In this document: positions 37,881 to 50,850 of the stretch, piece by piece
Layout of the letters: the number at the start of each line of letters is the position of its first letter
Numbering within the stretch: the first letter of the stretch is position 1
Source of the DNA: Narthecium ossifragum
Taxonomy: Eukaryota > Streptophyta > Magnoliopsida > Dioscoreales > Nartheciaceae
Assembly: GCA_963920575.1 (NCBI GenBank)
Contig: OY986965.1
Location: 9,996,290 to 10,060,289 of the forward strand
Direction: 5' to 3'
DNA: 64,000 bases
Notes under the pieces: model-generated
What the model was told of the DNA's origin: nothing
Database searches by the model: none
Seen by the model: only the letters and a program-made list of their open reading frames with translations
Program-made: the position numbers and the translations under genes

Positions 37881-38710
37881 AGAAGTGATGATTCAAACGT
37901 GATCATCGGGGAGGAGTGACTTGGTGATTTGGATGGCTTCATTTGTTAAGCAACCAATTGCCGCCACAGAAGGTCAATGATGATTCAAATTCTGAGCCCT
38001 TGTGTTTTTATACACGATCGTAACAGACGAGCAACGAGATCGGCAACAGAATAGAAGAGTTGTGGAATAATTGTAGAGGTGTATGTATGTACAAGGAATC
38101 AATTGTTACTGTATAACTTGTATTTCTCAAACCAATGGTTGTATGTATTGTACATATGCATGTATGTATAAGAAAACAAATGTTATTTCAAAAGTTGTAC
38201 TTTTGAAATCAGAAAGTTGTATGTATTTGTACAAGAAACAAGTATTGTTGTATAAGTTGTTTATGAAAATAAAAGTTGGATTATTTTGGTTTATGGATTT
38301 GCCGTGTAAAGATTGATAAATATATATGATGTACTTTGAAACATACAAGTTGTACTTCGCAAGTTTTTTCTTTCAAAGATTGTATTTTTTATTTCATCCA
38401 TGTTAATAATGTGAGCAACTATTATGTAAAGGATGATTTTTGTTCTAATCTTGAAAAAACACAAGTTGTGCTATTGAAAAAATATAGGCTAAATTTTCAA
38501 TTAGTACCCTGTAGTTTGACCGATATTTTTATATGGTCCTTATATTTCAAAAAGTTGCAATACAGACCCTCAACTTTCATTAGCTCACTTATGTAGTCCT
38601 CCACGTCAGCTTCCGTCGAACGCCGTCAACGAGCTAACGGCAAACTAGCACACGTGGCCTTTATTTATCCACGTGGCCATTTTTAAATATTTTTTACTAA
38701 TAAAATTGCC
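37881..38710. other. Intergenic DNA with dispersed repeat
   Basis: It is AT-rich with GTACA/TTGTA words to about 38470. From there to about 38690 lies sequence resembling widespread plant repeats (AGTACCCTGTAGTTTGACC, then ACGTGGCC). No gene is seen. Confidence 0.4.
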
Positions 38711-39319
38711 TTGTCATCCCTCCTCTCTCTCTCTCTCTCTCTCTCTCTTCTCGATGCTCGTCCGCACCAGAGACCTCAAGCGCCCGGGATTCCCACGCCC
38801 GGCGGCGTCATCTCCTCCGCGCCCGGCGTTCGCCCCGTGGACCCTTCTTGCGGCCGGGACTCCCATGTCTTGGTGGGGGACCTCCGCAAGCCCCTCTCCC
38901 ACGCCGCCGCCGTCTCCAAGATCCTCGAGGTCTCCCGCCGCTGGCGCTGGGGCCCCGACCTCGACGTCAACCTCGACCGCCTCCACCACCTCCCCCTCTC
39001 GTCCTCCCAAATCTCCGCCGCCATCTCCCTCCTCCCCCCTGAGGACCCCGACTCCTCCCTTGCCCTGTTCCGCTGGGCCCGGCGCCACGACCACCTGTCC
39101 CCGCCCGACAACCCCACCTACTCCCTCCTCATCGACCGCCTCGCCTCCGCCACCCCCGTCGTCGTCCAAGCCCACAACCACGACCCTACTCCACTTCCTT
39201 CCCGACGTTCCCTACCCCAGCCGTACCCTCCAGACGTCGTATCCCCGCCGACCTCCTTCCCCAAGCATCTCCGGTGCCGCCCTCCTCGATTCCACCGCCT
39301 ATCATGCCGGAACGAATGA
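38711..39319 (+). pseudogene. PPR gene 5' fragment, truncated
   Basis: The frame opens in a CT microsatellite (38722-38749). Residues about 68-140 read like the N-terminal part of plant PPR proteins, for example ILEVSRRWRWGPDLD followed by ALFRWARRHDH and NPTYSLLIDRLAS. After that the frame turns into unrelated Pro/Ser-rich residues and stops at 39319. No complete 35-residue PPR array follows, and a sequence gap starts 200 bp later. PPR proteins bind organellar RNA. This looks like a truncated or captured fragment. A missing remainder inside the gap is unlikely because the frame decays before it. Base composition is extremely GC-rich in the third codon position. Confidence 0.55.
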
Positions 39320-39526
39320 TCCGGTCCGGTGAATCGAGTCCTTAGATCCAGGCGAACCCTCCTCTAGCGATCCTGACCTCTGGCGACCCTCCCTCGCCGC
39401 CGATCCAAGTCCGGCGAGTCTCAGCCCTTCGATCTGCTTCCCCTCTTACAGCTCCTTTCTAATCCAATTAGAAAATCTGAGCCGTTTAGATAAGATCAGG
39501 CTCGATCGGGGACGGCGATGTCGGGG

Positions 39527-39726
39527 NNNNNNNNNNNNNNNNNNNNNNNNNNNNNNNNNNNNNNNNNNNNNNNNNNNNNNNNNNNNNNNNNNNNNNNNNN
39601 NNNNNNNNNNNNNNNNNNNNNNNNNNNNNNNNNNNNNNNNNNNNNNNNNNNNNNNNNNNNNNNNNNNNNNNNNNNNNNNNNNNNNNNNNNNNNNNNNNNN
39701 NNNNNNNNNNNNNNNNNNNNNNNNNN
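39527..39726. other. Assembly gap of 200 N
   Basis: Exactly 200 N characters, a conventional placeholder, so the true length is unknown. A tandem satellite begins at its right edge, so a collapsed array is the likely cause. ORFs that cross it are artefacts. Confidence 0.98.
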
Positions 39727-40110
39727 GTTGTGGAAAGTAACTGATGCCTAGTAAGTTATGTGTAAACACAATATGGAAAGTAACTAATTGATGGAAAGTA
39801 ACTAATTTGTTTCGACTAACTGATGCCTAGTAAGTTATGTGTAAACACAATATGGTAAGTAACTAATTGATGGAAAGTAACTAATTGGTTGTGGAAAGGA
39901 ACTGATGCCTAGTAGGTTATGTGTAAACACAATATGGAAAGTAACTAATTGATGGAAAGTAACTAATTGGTTGTGGAAAGTAACTGGTGAAAAACACCTA
40001 ATGCTGGTGGAAAGTAACTAGTGAAAAACACTTAATGCTAGTGGAAAGTAACTGAGCCCTACTAACTTATGTGTAAAAACTTGATGGAAAGTAACTGATC
40101 AACTGGTGAT
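39727..40110. repeat. Tandem satellite, unit about 80 bp
   Basis: CTGATGCCTAGTAAGTTATG recurs at about 39741, 39820 and 39902. The units also contain GTAAACACAATATGG and several GGAAAGTAACTAATTG sub-repeats. The array decays after 40000 and abuts the N gap, so more copies are probably missing from the assembly. Confidence 0.88.
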
Positions 40111-41058
40111 CAGTTACTTTCCACAAAAAATACATGGTCTACTCTCGATCTCCTTCTGTACCTTCGTGTATTTTTCATCTACTTTTCATTATTTTTTCCA
40201 TTTTTTTCCAATATATTTTCCTATTTTACTGTCTATCCCCCGCTATTTTCATCAGAATGCCCACGTGGGTGCTACACCGAATGGTAGGGATTAGTAATGA
40301 TAAGAGAGAAGTAATCAATCAATCAAAAGCTCCAACAGCAAACAACTGCTATTGGCACTTGAAAGGACTTGCATGATGCATGATGCATGTATGCACGGAC
40401 AGTGACACACATGTAGGGTTGTGATTGTTACTTTCGAGGCAGATATGCTGGCAGCCCCATTTGGCACGAGTTCCGATGAGAAAAAAAATGAGACAAGAGA
40501 TTTGGTTGAAGCCAAAGCCGTGGAGGGTATTTTGGATATTAAAAAAATACAATTAAGCATAAACATGTATCAAGATAGTAAACGCCTTAAAGAAAATGTA
40601 TCTCAACTTACAGCTAAATATTCCTCGTAAAAGACCTGAACACCAATTATCTGTTAAAATTGTCCTATTGCTATTTGGCTGGACCAAAAGAGTGAAAGAA
40701 CTCATTTAGATGTTTACAGTAATTTAGTTATACTCTCATCGGCGCCAGGACGCCTCGCCGGCTCTCCTTCCTCTCGAAACCGCCGGACTTGGCCGGGATA
40801 ACCTTCGCTCTGGCCAACCGCCAACCACCAACCGCGGGTCTATAGGTAGTCCCTCGTTGCTCTATCAGCCCTTACCTTTCTTCCGACCTCCGCCGTGACC
40901 CACGACGGTCGCCGCCCTCTTCGTCGGCGATTACCACCTCGTCTCTCTTCTCCCTTCTCTCGGCTTTCTCTCTCCCCTTTACCCCTATGATTATGCTCTT
41001 TATACCTGCTGATAAATATCAATGCTTTTCTCCAAGTCTTGTGTTTGGTCTGGCAGCC
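40111..41058. other. Upstream region of the LpxD gene
   Basis: No coding region is recognised. From about 40740 the sequence becomes GC- and CT-rich and likely forms the promoter and 5' leader of the LpxD gene that starts at 41059. Confidence 0.45.
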
Positions 41059-44000
41059 ATGGCAGGAGCTGTGAGAATTGCTGCGAAGGTGGCCTTCCGT
41101 TGCCTAACAAAGAGGGAGGCCACACTTGTTCAGCACCTCGCTCGTAGCTTTCACAGACACATATGCGACAGTTCCTCCGGCTTGAGGACTGCTGGAAACG
41201 GTGAGTCAGTTGATCGCCACCTCTAGCGGTTTGAGAAGTAACCCAATGTGCTACGAACTTTGAATTCTTCTTGTTTATCTTGCTAGTACGTAGTTTATTG
41301 GGCTTTCTACATCGTCGTTTTGGAGTGAGAATGGCACAGTGTTTTGGTTTCAGACTATATATTTATGAAGATCATATTACTGATGATCTAGAATGACAAT
41401 ATTCTAGCAATGAGGAATCTTGTAAGAAAGAAACTCTGTAGTTGTTTATGTTCCTCTTGTTTTCTGCCTATAAAATGGACCTCTCAAGTGTAAAAGAAAG
41501 GTCTTTCTTGATTGAGGCTGTTCAATTGGTTGCAAGTAAGGCATGTATGGAATAAATGGTATTCTTGGTTGAAGCACATAATCATGCACTTCTGCGATCA
41601 TTGAATTAGTGTTGTTGGGCAACTTAGAATGACAATATTCTAGTTCTGCTATGAACTCATGGAAATATTGAGCAAACTGGTGACCAGGGAATCTGTTGCA
41701 TCCCATACCGAGAAGCATGTTAATTAGAAAACCAATATCATCTTATGACAGCAATAAATTGGGAAACGGATCTACCTGACTCTCAGGCTTATTCTATGCG
41801 AGTGATAAGATTTAGACCAGTTTATGCTTTGCATCCCATACTGAGAAGCATGTTAGTTTGAAAAACAATAGCATTTTATCACAACAATAAATTGGGTAAT
41901 GGATCTACCTGACTCTCGGGCTTCTGTTGTGCGAGTGAATATGATTTAGACCACTTTATGCTTTGGAGATCAATCAATTATTGTTGTTTAGTATCTTTCC
42001 ATAGGTCAATGTGAGTGAGTGGGCACTAGTTTTGTTCGATTTTGTTTCTGTTCAAGGAGAACTTATTTTATACATAACTTGTCATGGATTCTAGTGTTCT
42101 GATCAACTTTTCTGTGACATCTTTGTTGTCTCTGCTAGAGACTTAGATCATATTCTTTGCTCTAATATATACAAACTTAAACTGGAACTATGAGAATTTT
42201 TGTCGTTCATCTAGATTCTCTCTAATTCTTTGATTTCATATGGTATTACAAATCAGAGGATGTGACTGCTAAGGATTTATCACAGTTTGTGAAATGGGAC
42301 AATGGCGGTGGCCTTTGTCATAAGTCCTCAAGCATTGATCCAACTGTACTAGTAGAAATTGGTGCGATCGTCCATTCAAACTCCATACTTGAAGCAGATG
42401 TTTGTATTGGATCTGGAACCATAGTGGGACATTCTGTGAAGATTGGCCAATCGACAAAAGTAGGGTATGCTTTCAAGCTTGTGATTTGATTTCTTAGAAA
42501 TATGTGGATCTTGTAATTTTTCCCAATGGCCAAAGCATTTAAATTGCCTGAATCTACCTCCATTAGCAGCAAAAGATGGTCTTTTGCAGACATTGAGGAG
42601 ACCTTTAAGATATTTCCTGTTCACATTCCAAGTTTACAATGACAAATTACATTCTGCAATCCACTATGATGATGGTAGTGGACCATCTGCAGAAATAGGA
42701 AATATCCAATTCTCCTCTTAACCTCTGTTGTTAAACTAATATATGCCTTAAAAGCACTATATATGATGTCAGAAAATTGCAAGACTACGTATGATGTCAG
42801 TAAATGACCAAAATAGTTATATCTACGAGAGAGTCTAACATTGTACCTGGAGGATCTAGTTAAACTGGTGTTGGAATGTAGACGTGCAAAGGGCAATTGA
42901 AGGAGGCCACATAGAAACCATTGGGACAAGGGAGGATTCATGAGAAAGAATTAGTTTAAGATTACTACGACAAGTGTTAATTATGGAGATATATTGTTTT
43001 GCGTAAGATGTTGATTTAGGACATCAATGATCATAAACCTAAAGACATTTCCCACACTGGATGATGATTGTCGAGGGATCTCTAGCGATTTGAAAATTGT
43101 CTTGGTTTTACTACCTCGCAAGTTTTTGGTCAAAGCACACTAGCCATGACACCAACAGAGTTGTTTTAGCAACTGGTCTTTATAAACAAAAGTTCAATAA
43201 CAATGCAAACAATGAAATTGTATTTTCTTGCAACTTAAGTGCGGTAGATGGGTGGTGTGTCAGTCCTTACTGCAACAATTTGCGTTGGCAATGTGAATGT
43301 TATGCAATTGTAATTAAAAACAAGTGTAGTCATTTTACTATTTGTGACTTAGGTAATTGCATCATTTCATGCATGTGGTTAACCAGATATTTGGTACCTT
43401 TTTTATCTCTTGAATGGTCCATTGTTATTGATGAGGACATAAGACCCACCATATCGATAGACACAAGGGCTTATTTGCACAGCCCATCCAGTCTCAATCT
43501 AATTTTCGAGACTGATTTAGGATCATTTGTTATTTCTGGACTGGTTAAACTGATCTTTAGCACATTAAACCCGAGTCTAGTTGAAGTCAGTTTTGGTCTT
43601 ATTTTGCTTTGTTCTTTTAGTTAGTTTTAGACCCAGCTGGTTTAGAGTTTGTTGTTGGTTTATTTGTTTTCGTACATAAAGGTAAAACCCTAGCGATCTT
43701 ATTGAATGAGTGAATAAATGTTTACAGAAAAGTCTCCTAGGTTTCGATAAGAGTTCCAATGTGAAATTGGGACCCCAAAATCCGACATCTAGGGTTTGCT
43801 TATCCAAATTGGCCTTCGTCCTTCTTCCTTTCCTCTACCTATTCATTATCTCAGATCTCAATATCTAGTCATGTTTAGATGTTTTTTTCCAGGTTAGAGT
43901 TTCATATCTGAATCCAAAATCGGATTTATAACGAACTTCAGATCTAATTTTGACATCAAATTATCAGATCAGTCTCAAATTGAGCTTTTGCATCAGATTT

Positions 44001-47000
44001 CACATCACATCAACTAAAGGGCCAACAGTAAAGATTCTCACTTAATAGATCATCACATAAACAAGCCCTTTCACCGAATTAACAACTGAAAATATCGAAT
44101 AATTATTTGTAACATCTCTCTGGACATCTTATCTAATCTACTATCATACTATCTCGTTGTTAACTGGTAGTTTTGCCTATTATTCTTACTATCCAAAGTG
44201 AATAGCATATTCTTTTGAGGCTAGTACCGCTTTTTTACTTATTAGCTAGATAGAATTTGTCCTGACCATAAGAAGTGGAAAAACTACACTTTTGTATGCC
44301 GAAAGGTTGGCTTTATGTTTGAATATATGGCGATTCAGTATGTTGTAACTTTGCTGATAGGCTGAATCTTGTTTAGGTACAATGTTGTTCTAAGTAACTG
44401 TTCCATTGGTACATCGTGTACTATCCATCATGGTGTATGCATTGGTCAGGATGGTAAGAGTTATTCTGCTTATGCCGAATTTTTATTTCTTAACTATATC
44501 TGCTTTCTTTGTCTAAGAATAGTAGTTTTCCATAGTCTCCAAACTTCATGGTGTATGCATTGGTTAGGATGGAAGAGTTTTTCTGCTTATGCTGAATTTT
44601 GATTTCTTAAATATATCTTCTTTACTTTATCTAAGATTAAAAGGCATAGTAGTTTTTTATAGTCTCCAAACTTTTCAGCTAAATGAACAACTTTTTACTC
44701 GTTGTACCATCGCAATTTCATCAGGTTGGATCAATAGGTGTGGTTACCATCTGATCGTGAATATTGTGGTTGTATATCCATATTAGTGCTTGAAATTACT
44801 GGTACTAAAAGGATCTAACTTGCAACAAGCCAACCATCAGCTATTTCAATATCTGTGGGCTCATTCTTTATCATATTCTCAGTACTTAGCTAGCTTATTG
44901 AGCTTTTAGCTAGTGTCAAATATGTGTAAAGAAGATCAAGACTGAAATAAGTACCTTATGATTGCCTTTCATATGGTGCCATTCACGTGATTGATCCAGG
45001 AACTTTTGCGAAACTAGAAATCTTTGAAAGTGCACATGTTATTTTTTTCAAGGCCAAAGTTAGAAAAGCAATGTATGGTACTGTAATATGATATTACTGT
45101 TGCTATGGAAGCGCTCCAGAACACCAAGATTCATCAAAAGATCAAATGACCGAGAATACGAAAACCAAGATCAAACAAACGAGAGAGAGCGCCAAATTTT
45201 AGTTCGGCAAACGCCTATGTCCATGAAGAAAGAGATCAAATTCACTAAATCAGAGAGACAGGGCTGTTACAAAGGTATCACCAAGACATTCTCAAAAGAC
45301 TCTTAACTAATACATGTTGGGCAGCACATCGGCACATCGAGGAGGAGTTGGGAAAGTTGGTGATCAGAAGGGTGGCGTGGTTATGGGTTTAAGGTTAAAT
45401 TTAGGATCTTCTCTCTTTTATACTCTCAATGATCGCCCGAAACCAAAGTGATAACCCCAAAAAAAGGGTTACTGGCAAGATTCATGTCAGGCAGCACGCA
45501 CAGTGCCGCCTGGTACAGTAAACTTTGATCAACAATATGATTATTATGGCTTTATATTGTTAAACAGACTATAAAGTTATTATATCTGAGTCTCTGTTCG
45601 AAGCTTCGTTTTTGTATATGACTAAATGCATTTATGGTGTGAATATTACTTGCTGCAGTTAAAGGTAAAGAATCACATTGCCAGTTTTTGTTTGAATTGC
45701 AGGGTTTGGATTTTTTGTAGATGAACGTGGACAAGTAGTAAAGAAGCTGCAAGTTAGTATACTTCAAATTTCCACTTGAATCTCTTTATTTTTCGTTGCT
45801 GTATACTTAATATTCTCCTTTCTCCAAGTAGATTGCATCGATGATGGGCTAGCAATATACGCTAAATGTATTATTTTCGGAACAATATTTGTCACATGAA
45901 ATTTCAGCCAAAATTGGGTCACTGATATGGAAAGTTGCCAATGAGCTTATATAATCAGCTGGGTCAGGCCCATGTTGGATGCAATTGCTATTGGCAAATG
46001 CAAGTTGAAGCCATTAAGCTGAAGCAAACAAACACAAACCCATCAAGCAGGCAAAGCTTTAAATACAAAATATTAAGGCTAGAAAGAAGCTTGCAGTGTG
46101 GCCATATTTTCCGTCTTGTAGTGTTGAACTAAGCTACACAGGATCGTCATATTTTTTGCTTGAAGTTCGAATATGCACCCCATTCATACTTTTTTTCTAC
46201 TTGTTTATTAAGAAGCATGAGAGATCTTGGTCTACAACGTCTTTATCATGTACTAATTTGGTCGTTAAGGATGCCATCCTATAGTCAAGGGATCATGGGT
46301 TCAAATCCCCTATGGACGGATTTCTAGTTATTGTTGTACCAGTTGGGGCCCTAATTGAGGGTAAAAGACTCAAATATCTTAACGAGCTACTAGTGTTCCA
46401 CATATCAGGACTGAGAATCAGTCAGATTTAGAGTGCGTTCTTTAATTTACCTCACTAATTTCATCCTCGCATCCAACTCCATCTAGTTTGTCGTATACGA
46501 AAGAGCGTAGAAATAAAAGAAGTTGAAAGCAGACAATGCCTGTTAAACTATGGCATTTTCTTTGGAATGGCCATGGTCCAATAAGAGCACATACAGGAAT
46601 ATTGCATGCACAATCTCTTATGTGGAAACAAAATCATGTATTCATATAGTGCAACTTCATTAATATTTCTTTCCAGTGTTAAATTAGTCTTCATTCGCAT
46701 CCTTCTTGTATATCTTGCAACACTGTTTTTGTTAACACTTTTAGTGTTGCAAATGTGAGTATTGACCAATATAATTTTCAATAACCTGTATGCAATTATT
46801 CTATCTCGACGTTGTTGACCAATTAAAGCTACTCCACATGGTTGACCATTAATATCCTTGATCAAATGAGCGCTACTCAAAAGGGTGTTAGGCCTTGGGT
46901 TATCAGAGGCGCTTGCCTAGGCACCTAGTGGGCGGCTTAGGCAGTTTCTGTGGACTAGGTAGGTAGCCCAGACAAAACCCGTTTAAACAGCAATTTCCTA

Positions 47001-48995
47001 GGCGCTACCTAGGCTCTCAGGGCTGGTGTCTATCCAGGCACCACATAATTTTGACTTTATGGGTGGTCTATAATTTTGCTTTTGTTTGGTTTCTATTTGA
47101 CCAATAGGCAAAAATTTTTATCTTCATGGATGTTGTGATTGCATGACTATTTTGATCCCTGTTAATGTTCACCTTTGCTTATTACGGCTTATTGCGTGAA
47201 TTTGCATCATGTGTAACTCTATTGATGACCAAAATTTTTATTGCGTCTTAGTGATATTTGATTCAAGTCTTAAACGCTGTTTGTGATTAAACTGAGCTAT
47301 AAGGATTTTATTGTGTTGTAGAGAGAAAAATATGGTTTTCATTTGATTTCCGTCATAGGCAGTTTCGGTTATTGCCACCTTGGTGCTAGCTATCTACATT
47401 GATAATGCTGGTTAGACTTGACACTATGTTATGCAGGAGCTGCGGGTACAGATTGGGAACCATGTGGAGATAGGGGGTAATACATGTATTGATCGAGGCA
47501 GGTGAAATACATTTTACTATCACAGTTAGACTTTAAAAAGGAAGTTACGATCAGTGGAAAGGCCTAAAAATTAGAGTTTTGTGCGACCACTGTATTATTC
47601 TTGAATTTGAAAAGAAAATTACTGTAATCTGTCCAGGTAATTTAGTTGCTTATTAATGTTTTCTCGCATTATCAAAGCTCAAGATTACGAGTTTTCCATT
47701 CTGCAGTTGGAGAGACACACTCATAGGAGATCATACTAAAATAGATAATCTAGTTCAGGTTGGTCACATTGCCTTTGTATCCTCAAATATGTTCTGATGT
47801 TCTAATAAAATGCATATCAAGTTTTTGTCAAAACTTTGGTCTGATTAATTGACAGAAGTGTCTTATTTTGCAGATCGGTCATAACGTAGTTATTGGCAAG
47901 TGTTGTTTGCTGTGTGGACAAGTTGGAATTGCCGGTTCTGTAACGTATGTGGCTCAGTCTGTTGTCATTCTCAAAACTTATTTTGTATGCTTCTTGGTGT
48001 TCTATGGGCTGGTGAATTCTCAGTGAAGGCTTCTTTGAATTTCCTATTTTGCTGGTATATAGGATGGGTGACTATGTCACGTTGGGAGGCAGAGTAGGTG
48101 TACGAGATCATGTTTCTATTGCTTCAAAGGTGCTTTTTTCGACACTCAAACGAATTGAGTTACCTGGTCAGAAGTTTCCTTATTGTATGCACATTCAGTT
48201 TGTGATTACTCTTATGATTAGATCACTGAACCCATAAGTAGGATCACCCTACTATAATTTATACGAGGTGTGGGTAGATGAGGTAGATTAAGAATTAAGT
48301 AATGTTCAAAAGTTTACAAAATTTTGCCTCAGACTCAAGATGCCTTTGTTTACAAAATATTAGAACCTGTGGCTTTTTGTATTTTTTTCCTGTTTGACAT
48401 GCTAAAAGTTTTACATCTTATTTGATGGAATCTTTTCTATGTTTTGTCCTTCGATATCTATTTCATTGGGAATGTCCATCTAGTGACAAATTTGCACTTC
48501 AGACGAAATCAGGTATACTATTTTATGATTGTAGAAAATATTAGCAATAAACATCGGCAAATGTATCCGCTTTTCCATGACTTCACCACCTCCTTTTCGG
48601 GCTCATTGACCCAAATGTGACATTTGCTGATCAGTCAGAATAATGCTAGATCCTCGGATTGCCTAAGTGGATCTAATTGGCTAGCTCATTAGGTAGGCTA
48701 TGGGCTTAGTTCCATGCTAGATCCTTGAATATCTTGGTCATGCTTCCTTAAATCGCTGCATGATCACAGGTGCGACTTGCAGCTAATAGCTTGGTGACAA
48801 AGGATATCATGGAGCCTGGTGATTATGGTGGTTTCCCTGCTGTAAGTATTTTTTGCTCCCCCCTACAATTCTTCATGGTATTGCCATTTTATCAGATGTT
48901 AGATGAAGATCATTTCCATGCAGATCCGAATCCATGAATGGCGCAGACAATCCGCCATGATGCGCAATTTGTGCAAGAAAGATGTCCCTCTATAG
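41059..48995 (+). CDS. LPXD: UDP-3-O-acylglucosamine N-acyltransferase (LpxD), predicted mitochondrial, ten exons
   Basis: Exons: 41059-41200, 42257-42464, 44377-44453, 45703-45752, 47437-47501, 47707-47758, 47874-47944, 48063-48129, 48770-48841, 48924-48995. All introns are GT/AG and the phases join to 291 codons plus stop. Exon 1 encodes an Arg/Ala-rich presequence typical of mitochondrial targeting. From about residue 68 the protein is a left-handed beta-helix of hexapeptide repeats ([20 protein letters not shown] and similar). [10 protein letters not shown] carries His201, the likely catalytic base of LpxD. The C-terminus [15 protein letters not shown] matches the family's helical tail. 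The family adds the N-linked acyl chain to UDP-3-O-acylglucosamine in the lipid A-like pathway that plants keep in mitochondria. The bacterial LpxD N-terminal uridine-binding domain is largely absent, as in plant forms as I recall them. No break is seen. Confidence 0.93.
44421..44612 (+). repeat. Partial duplication of LpxD exon 3 inside intron 3
   Basis: The end of exon 3 and its donor region (ATGGTGTATGCATTGGT, then TTCTGCTTATG(C) and TTTCTTAA) recur about 120 bp downstream at 44548-44612. In the second copy the GGTAAGAG splice donor reads GGAAGAG, so it cannot act as a donor. Confidence 0.8.
46262..46345 (+). mobile_element. SINE-like fragment with a tRNA-type B box
   Basis: GGTTCAAATCC (46298-46308) matches the polymerase III B box. 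It sits in a tRNA-like context (ATCATGGGTTCAAATCCCC) and is followed by TTGTTGTACC, resembling SINE tails. There is no complete cloverleaf. It lies in LpxD intron 4. Confidence 0.5.
46885..47040. repeat. CCTAGGC-rich dispersed repeat in LpxD intron 4
   Basis: Repeated GCCTAGGCACCTAG and GGCGCTACCTAGGC words in both orientations form a self-complementary segment of a type scattered widely in plant introns. No coding content. Confidence 0.5.
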
Positions 48996-49289
48996 AGTGC
49001 CAGATATGCGTATGGGAAACAAGAGCTCTGCGTAAAGTTTGTCATTTAGAGATCTTTGTTAGTATCTCCGCATACAATTGTTAGCAATGGCATCTACTGG
49101 TGGCATTCCACATACAAATAACCTTAGATTGGTTGACAAATGTTCCATAGCCTGGCATCCGAGGATTATAAGAAAGTTTCTATGAGCACCATCACCAACT
49201 GACATTGGAATGTGTCCTTTCTTTTTCCTTTTCAATTGTAGCTTGATGATTTATTTATTTGAGATATCAGTCTGACATTTATATCCACT

Positions 49290-49530
49290 TGTAAGGATGA
49301 TTTTTAAATCATATCATGTAAAGTGACCATTTTGCCCTTAGCCTACCATTGTAAGCTAAACCTGAATAGATATGAAAAAGGGCAAAGTGGTCATTTTACA
49401 GGGCTTTTAAAGTGCAAGAGGGCTATGCTTTAAATTTGTTCAATGTTTGCGGGGGTATATGTGTACTACGGAAGAATGTAGGATTACATATGAAATTTGA
49501 TAAGTTTTTGTTAGGGTCTTGTTATATGTT
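49290..49530. mobile_element. Palindromic MITE related to the element at 31817
   Basis: GTGACCATTTTGCCCTT and AAGGGCAAAGTGGTCATTTT form inverted arms. Further out, GGGGGTATATGTGTAC and ACATATG segments resemble the 31817 element. The ends are diverged and I cannot define a target duplication. Confidence 0.55.
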
Positions 49531-50050
49531 ATTTCCTTAAAATAAATTCGCCCTGTTTGGTTGTTTATAGATTTGACGACGTCTATCTCCTAGATGAAAC
49601 AATCTCACGCGCAGAAGAAGTACTTAAGTTTGTATGTACTGGCGAATCATCAATACCGACGTACTCTCTTTTAACGAATGAATGAAGAAGGGTTCAGAGA
49701 AGAGAGTATTGAATGCGATGCTTGCTAATGTATACGGCCGTCCTGTTTATAAGCCAACAGGGATGCCGACTGTTAGAAAAGCATGCGACTCATAACAAGA
49801 GATGCGACTATTCAGAACGAGCGGCCGGATCCACGACTAGTTTTCCGATGTCGCGGTGCTTCATGTGATACAAAACCGTTCGTTAAATCCGTCTGTTAGA
49901 TCTTAATCTCGACCGTTCGTTAAATCCGTACCTCGAGTCGAGAAGTCGCGAGTCGTGACTTTATAATTTACGTTGGAAGCAGCTCTTATCGGATCCCAAC
50001 ATCCGAAAGCTACGCATGGTTTAAGTCATGCTTTCTCAAGAGTTTTTTAT
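49531..50050. other. No gene seen
   Basis: Intergenic DNA between the MITE and LINE 1, with a short internal repeat of ACCGTTCGTTAAATCCGT at about 49867 and 49914. Confidence 0.4.
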
Positions 50051-50850
50051 TTTTTGGAGTAGTTAAGCCCACAGGGCCACAGGCTACAACAGACACGCCT
50101 GAGACAGGCGGTGAGCTTGTCCACCTACCCAGTCCGCCCGCGAGTTATTCTCCCGGCGAATAAGAACCATACAAAAATCCTTAATCCTTCCAATAAGCCA
50201 CCAAACACTACGCATTACCGTGACTAGCTCCTGCACCATCGGTAATGAGACTCACTGCCGCCGCAGAATCACTTTCTACTTAAAAGATCATTAGCCCCTC
50301 GCAACACTGTCTCCTCCAACGCTAATTTCACAGCTAGAAGCTCAGCACAAATGACATCATCGGTAGTAGTAGCCACCAAGGAAAATGCAGACCATAACAC
50401 CTCATCATCATCGCCCACACAAAACACGCCAATCCCCGCCGAATGAGACAAGCAGTCCACCAAGGCATCCACCTGTAAGCGCATACCAGTCCAAGTAGCA
50501 GCTGCACTCCTTCGTGCTCTTCTCATATAATGAAGGTGATGGTATTCTCGAGCTTGCCACCGTATAGACCGTAAAAGATCCACCACCCCTGTTTGGACTC
50601 TCTCATACCATCGTCTTGAGGAAGGAACCCACCTCTGCTTGAACTGATTTCCCCAAGAGCTCAAAGCAAGTTGCTGCATCCCATGCTTCTAAGTTCACAT
50701 CAGTGCCTCCCAATAAAGCTCTCCACCTAGCTATGGAACAAGGACAACTAAAAAACAAAGAGCAGTGATTCTCAACCAACCTTAGCTGGCGTTGGACCTC
50801 AGCCCACCTAACGTGGCAGCTCTAAGATGGTGCCTTGTGCCTATTAATTT
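50051..50850 (-). pseudogene. LINE 1 3' fragment: zinc-binding reverse-transcriptase tail and RNase H
   Basis: On the minus strand one frame reads VENHCSLFFSCPCSIARWRA (zf-RVT-type segment, about 50780-50715). Another frame from 50679 contains an RNase H-like region: VDALVDCLSHSAGIGVFCVG followed by VICAELLAVKLALEE. The frame change between them and the loss of everything upstream show a 5'-truncated, frameshifted non-LTR retrotransposon. Plant L1-type LINEs carry this C-terminal RNase H. Confidence 0.75.

Noticed and set aside
39446..39769. ORFs across the N gap
   Set aside because: The translation is almost entirely unknown residues from the 200-N gap.
46262..46345. A tRNA gene
   Set aside because: A B box is present but no complete cloverleaf, acceptor stem or clear A box; a SINE fragment fits better.
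41059..48995. LpxD as bacterial contamination
   Set aside because: The gene has nine GT/AG introns in phase and a mitochondrial-type presequence, so it is a plant nuclear gene.
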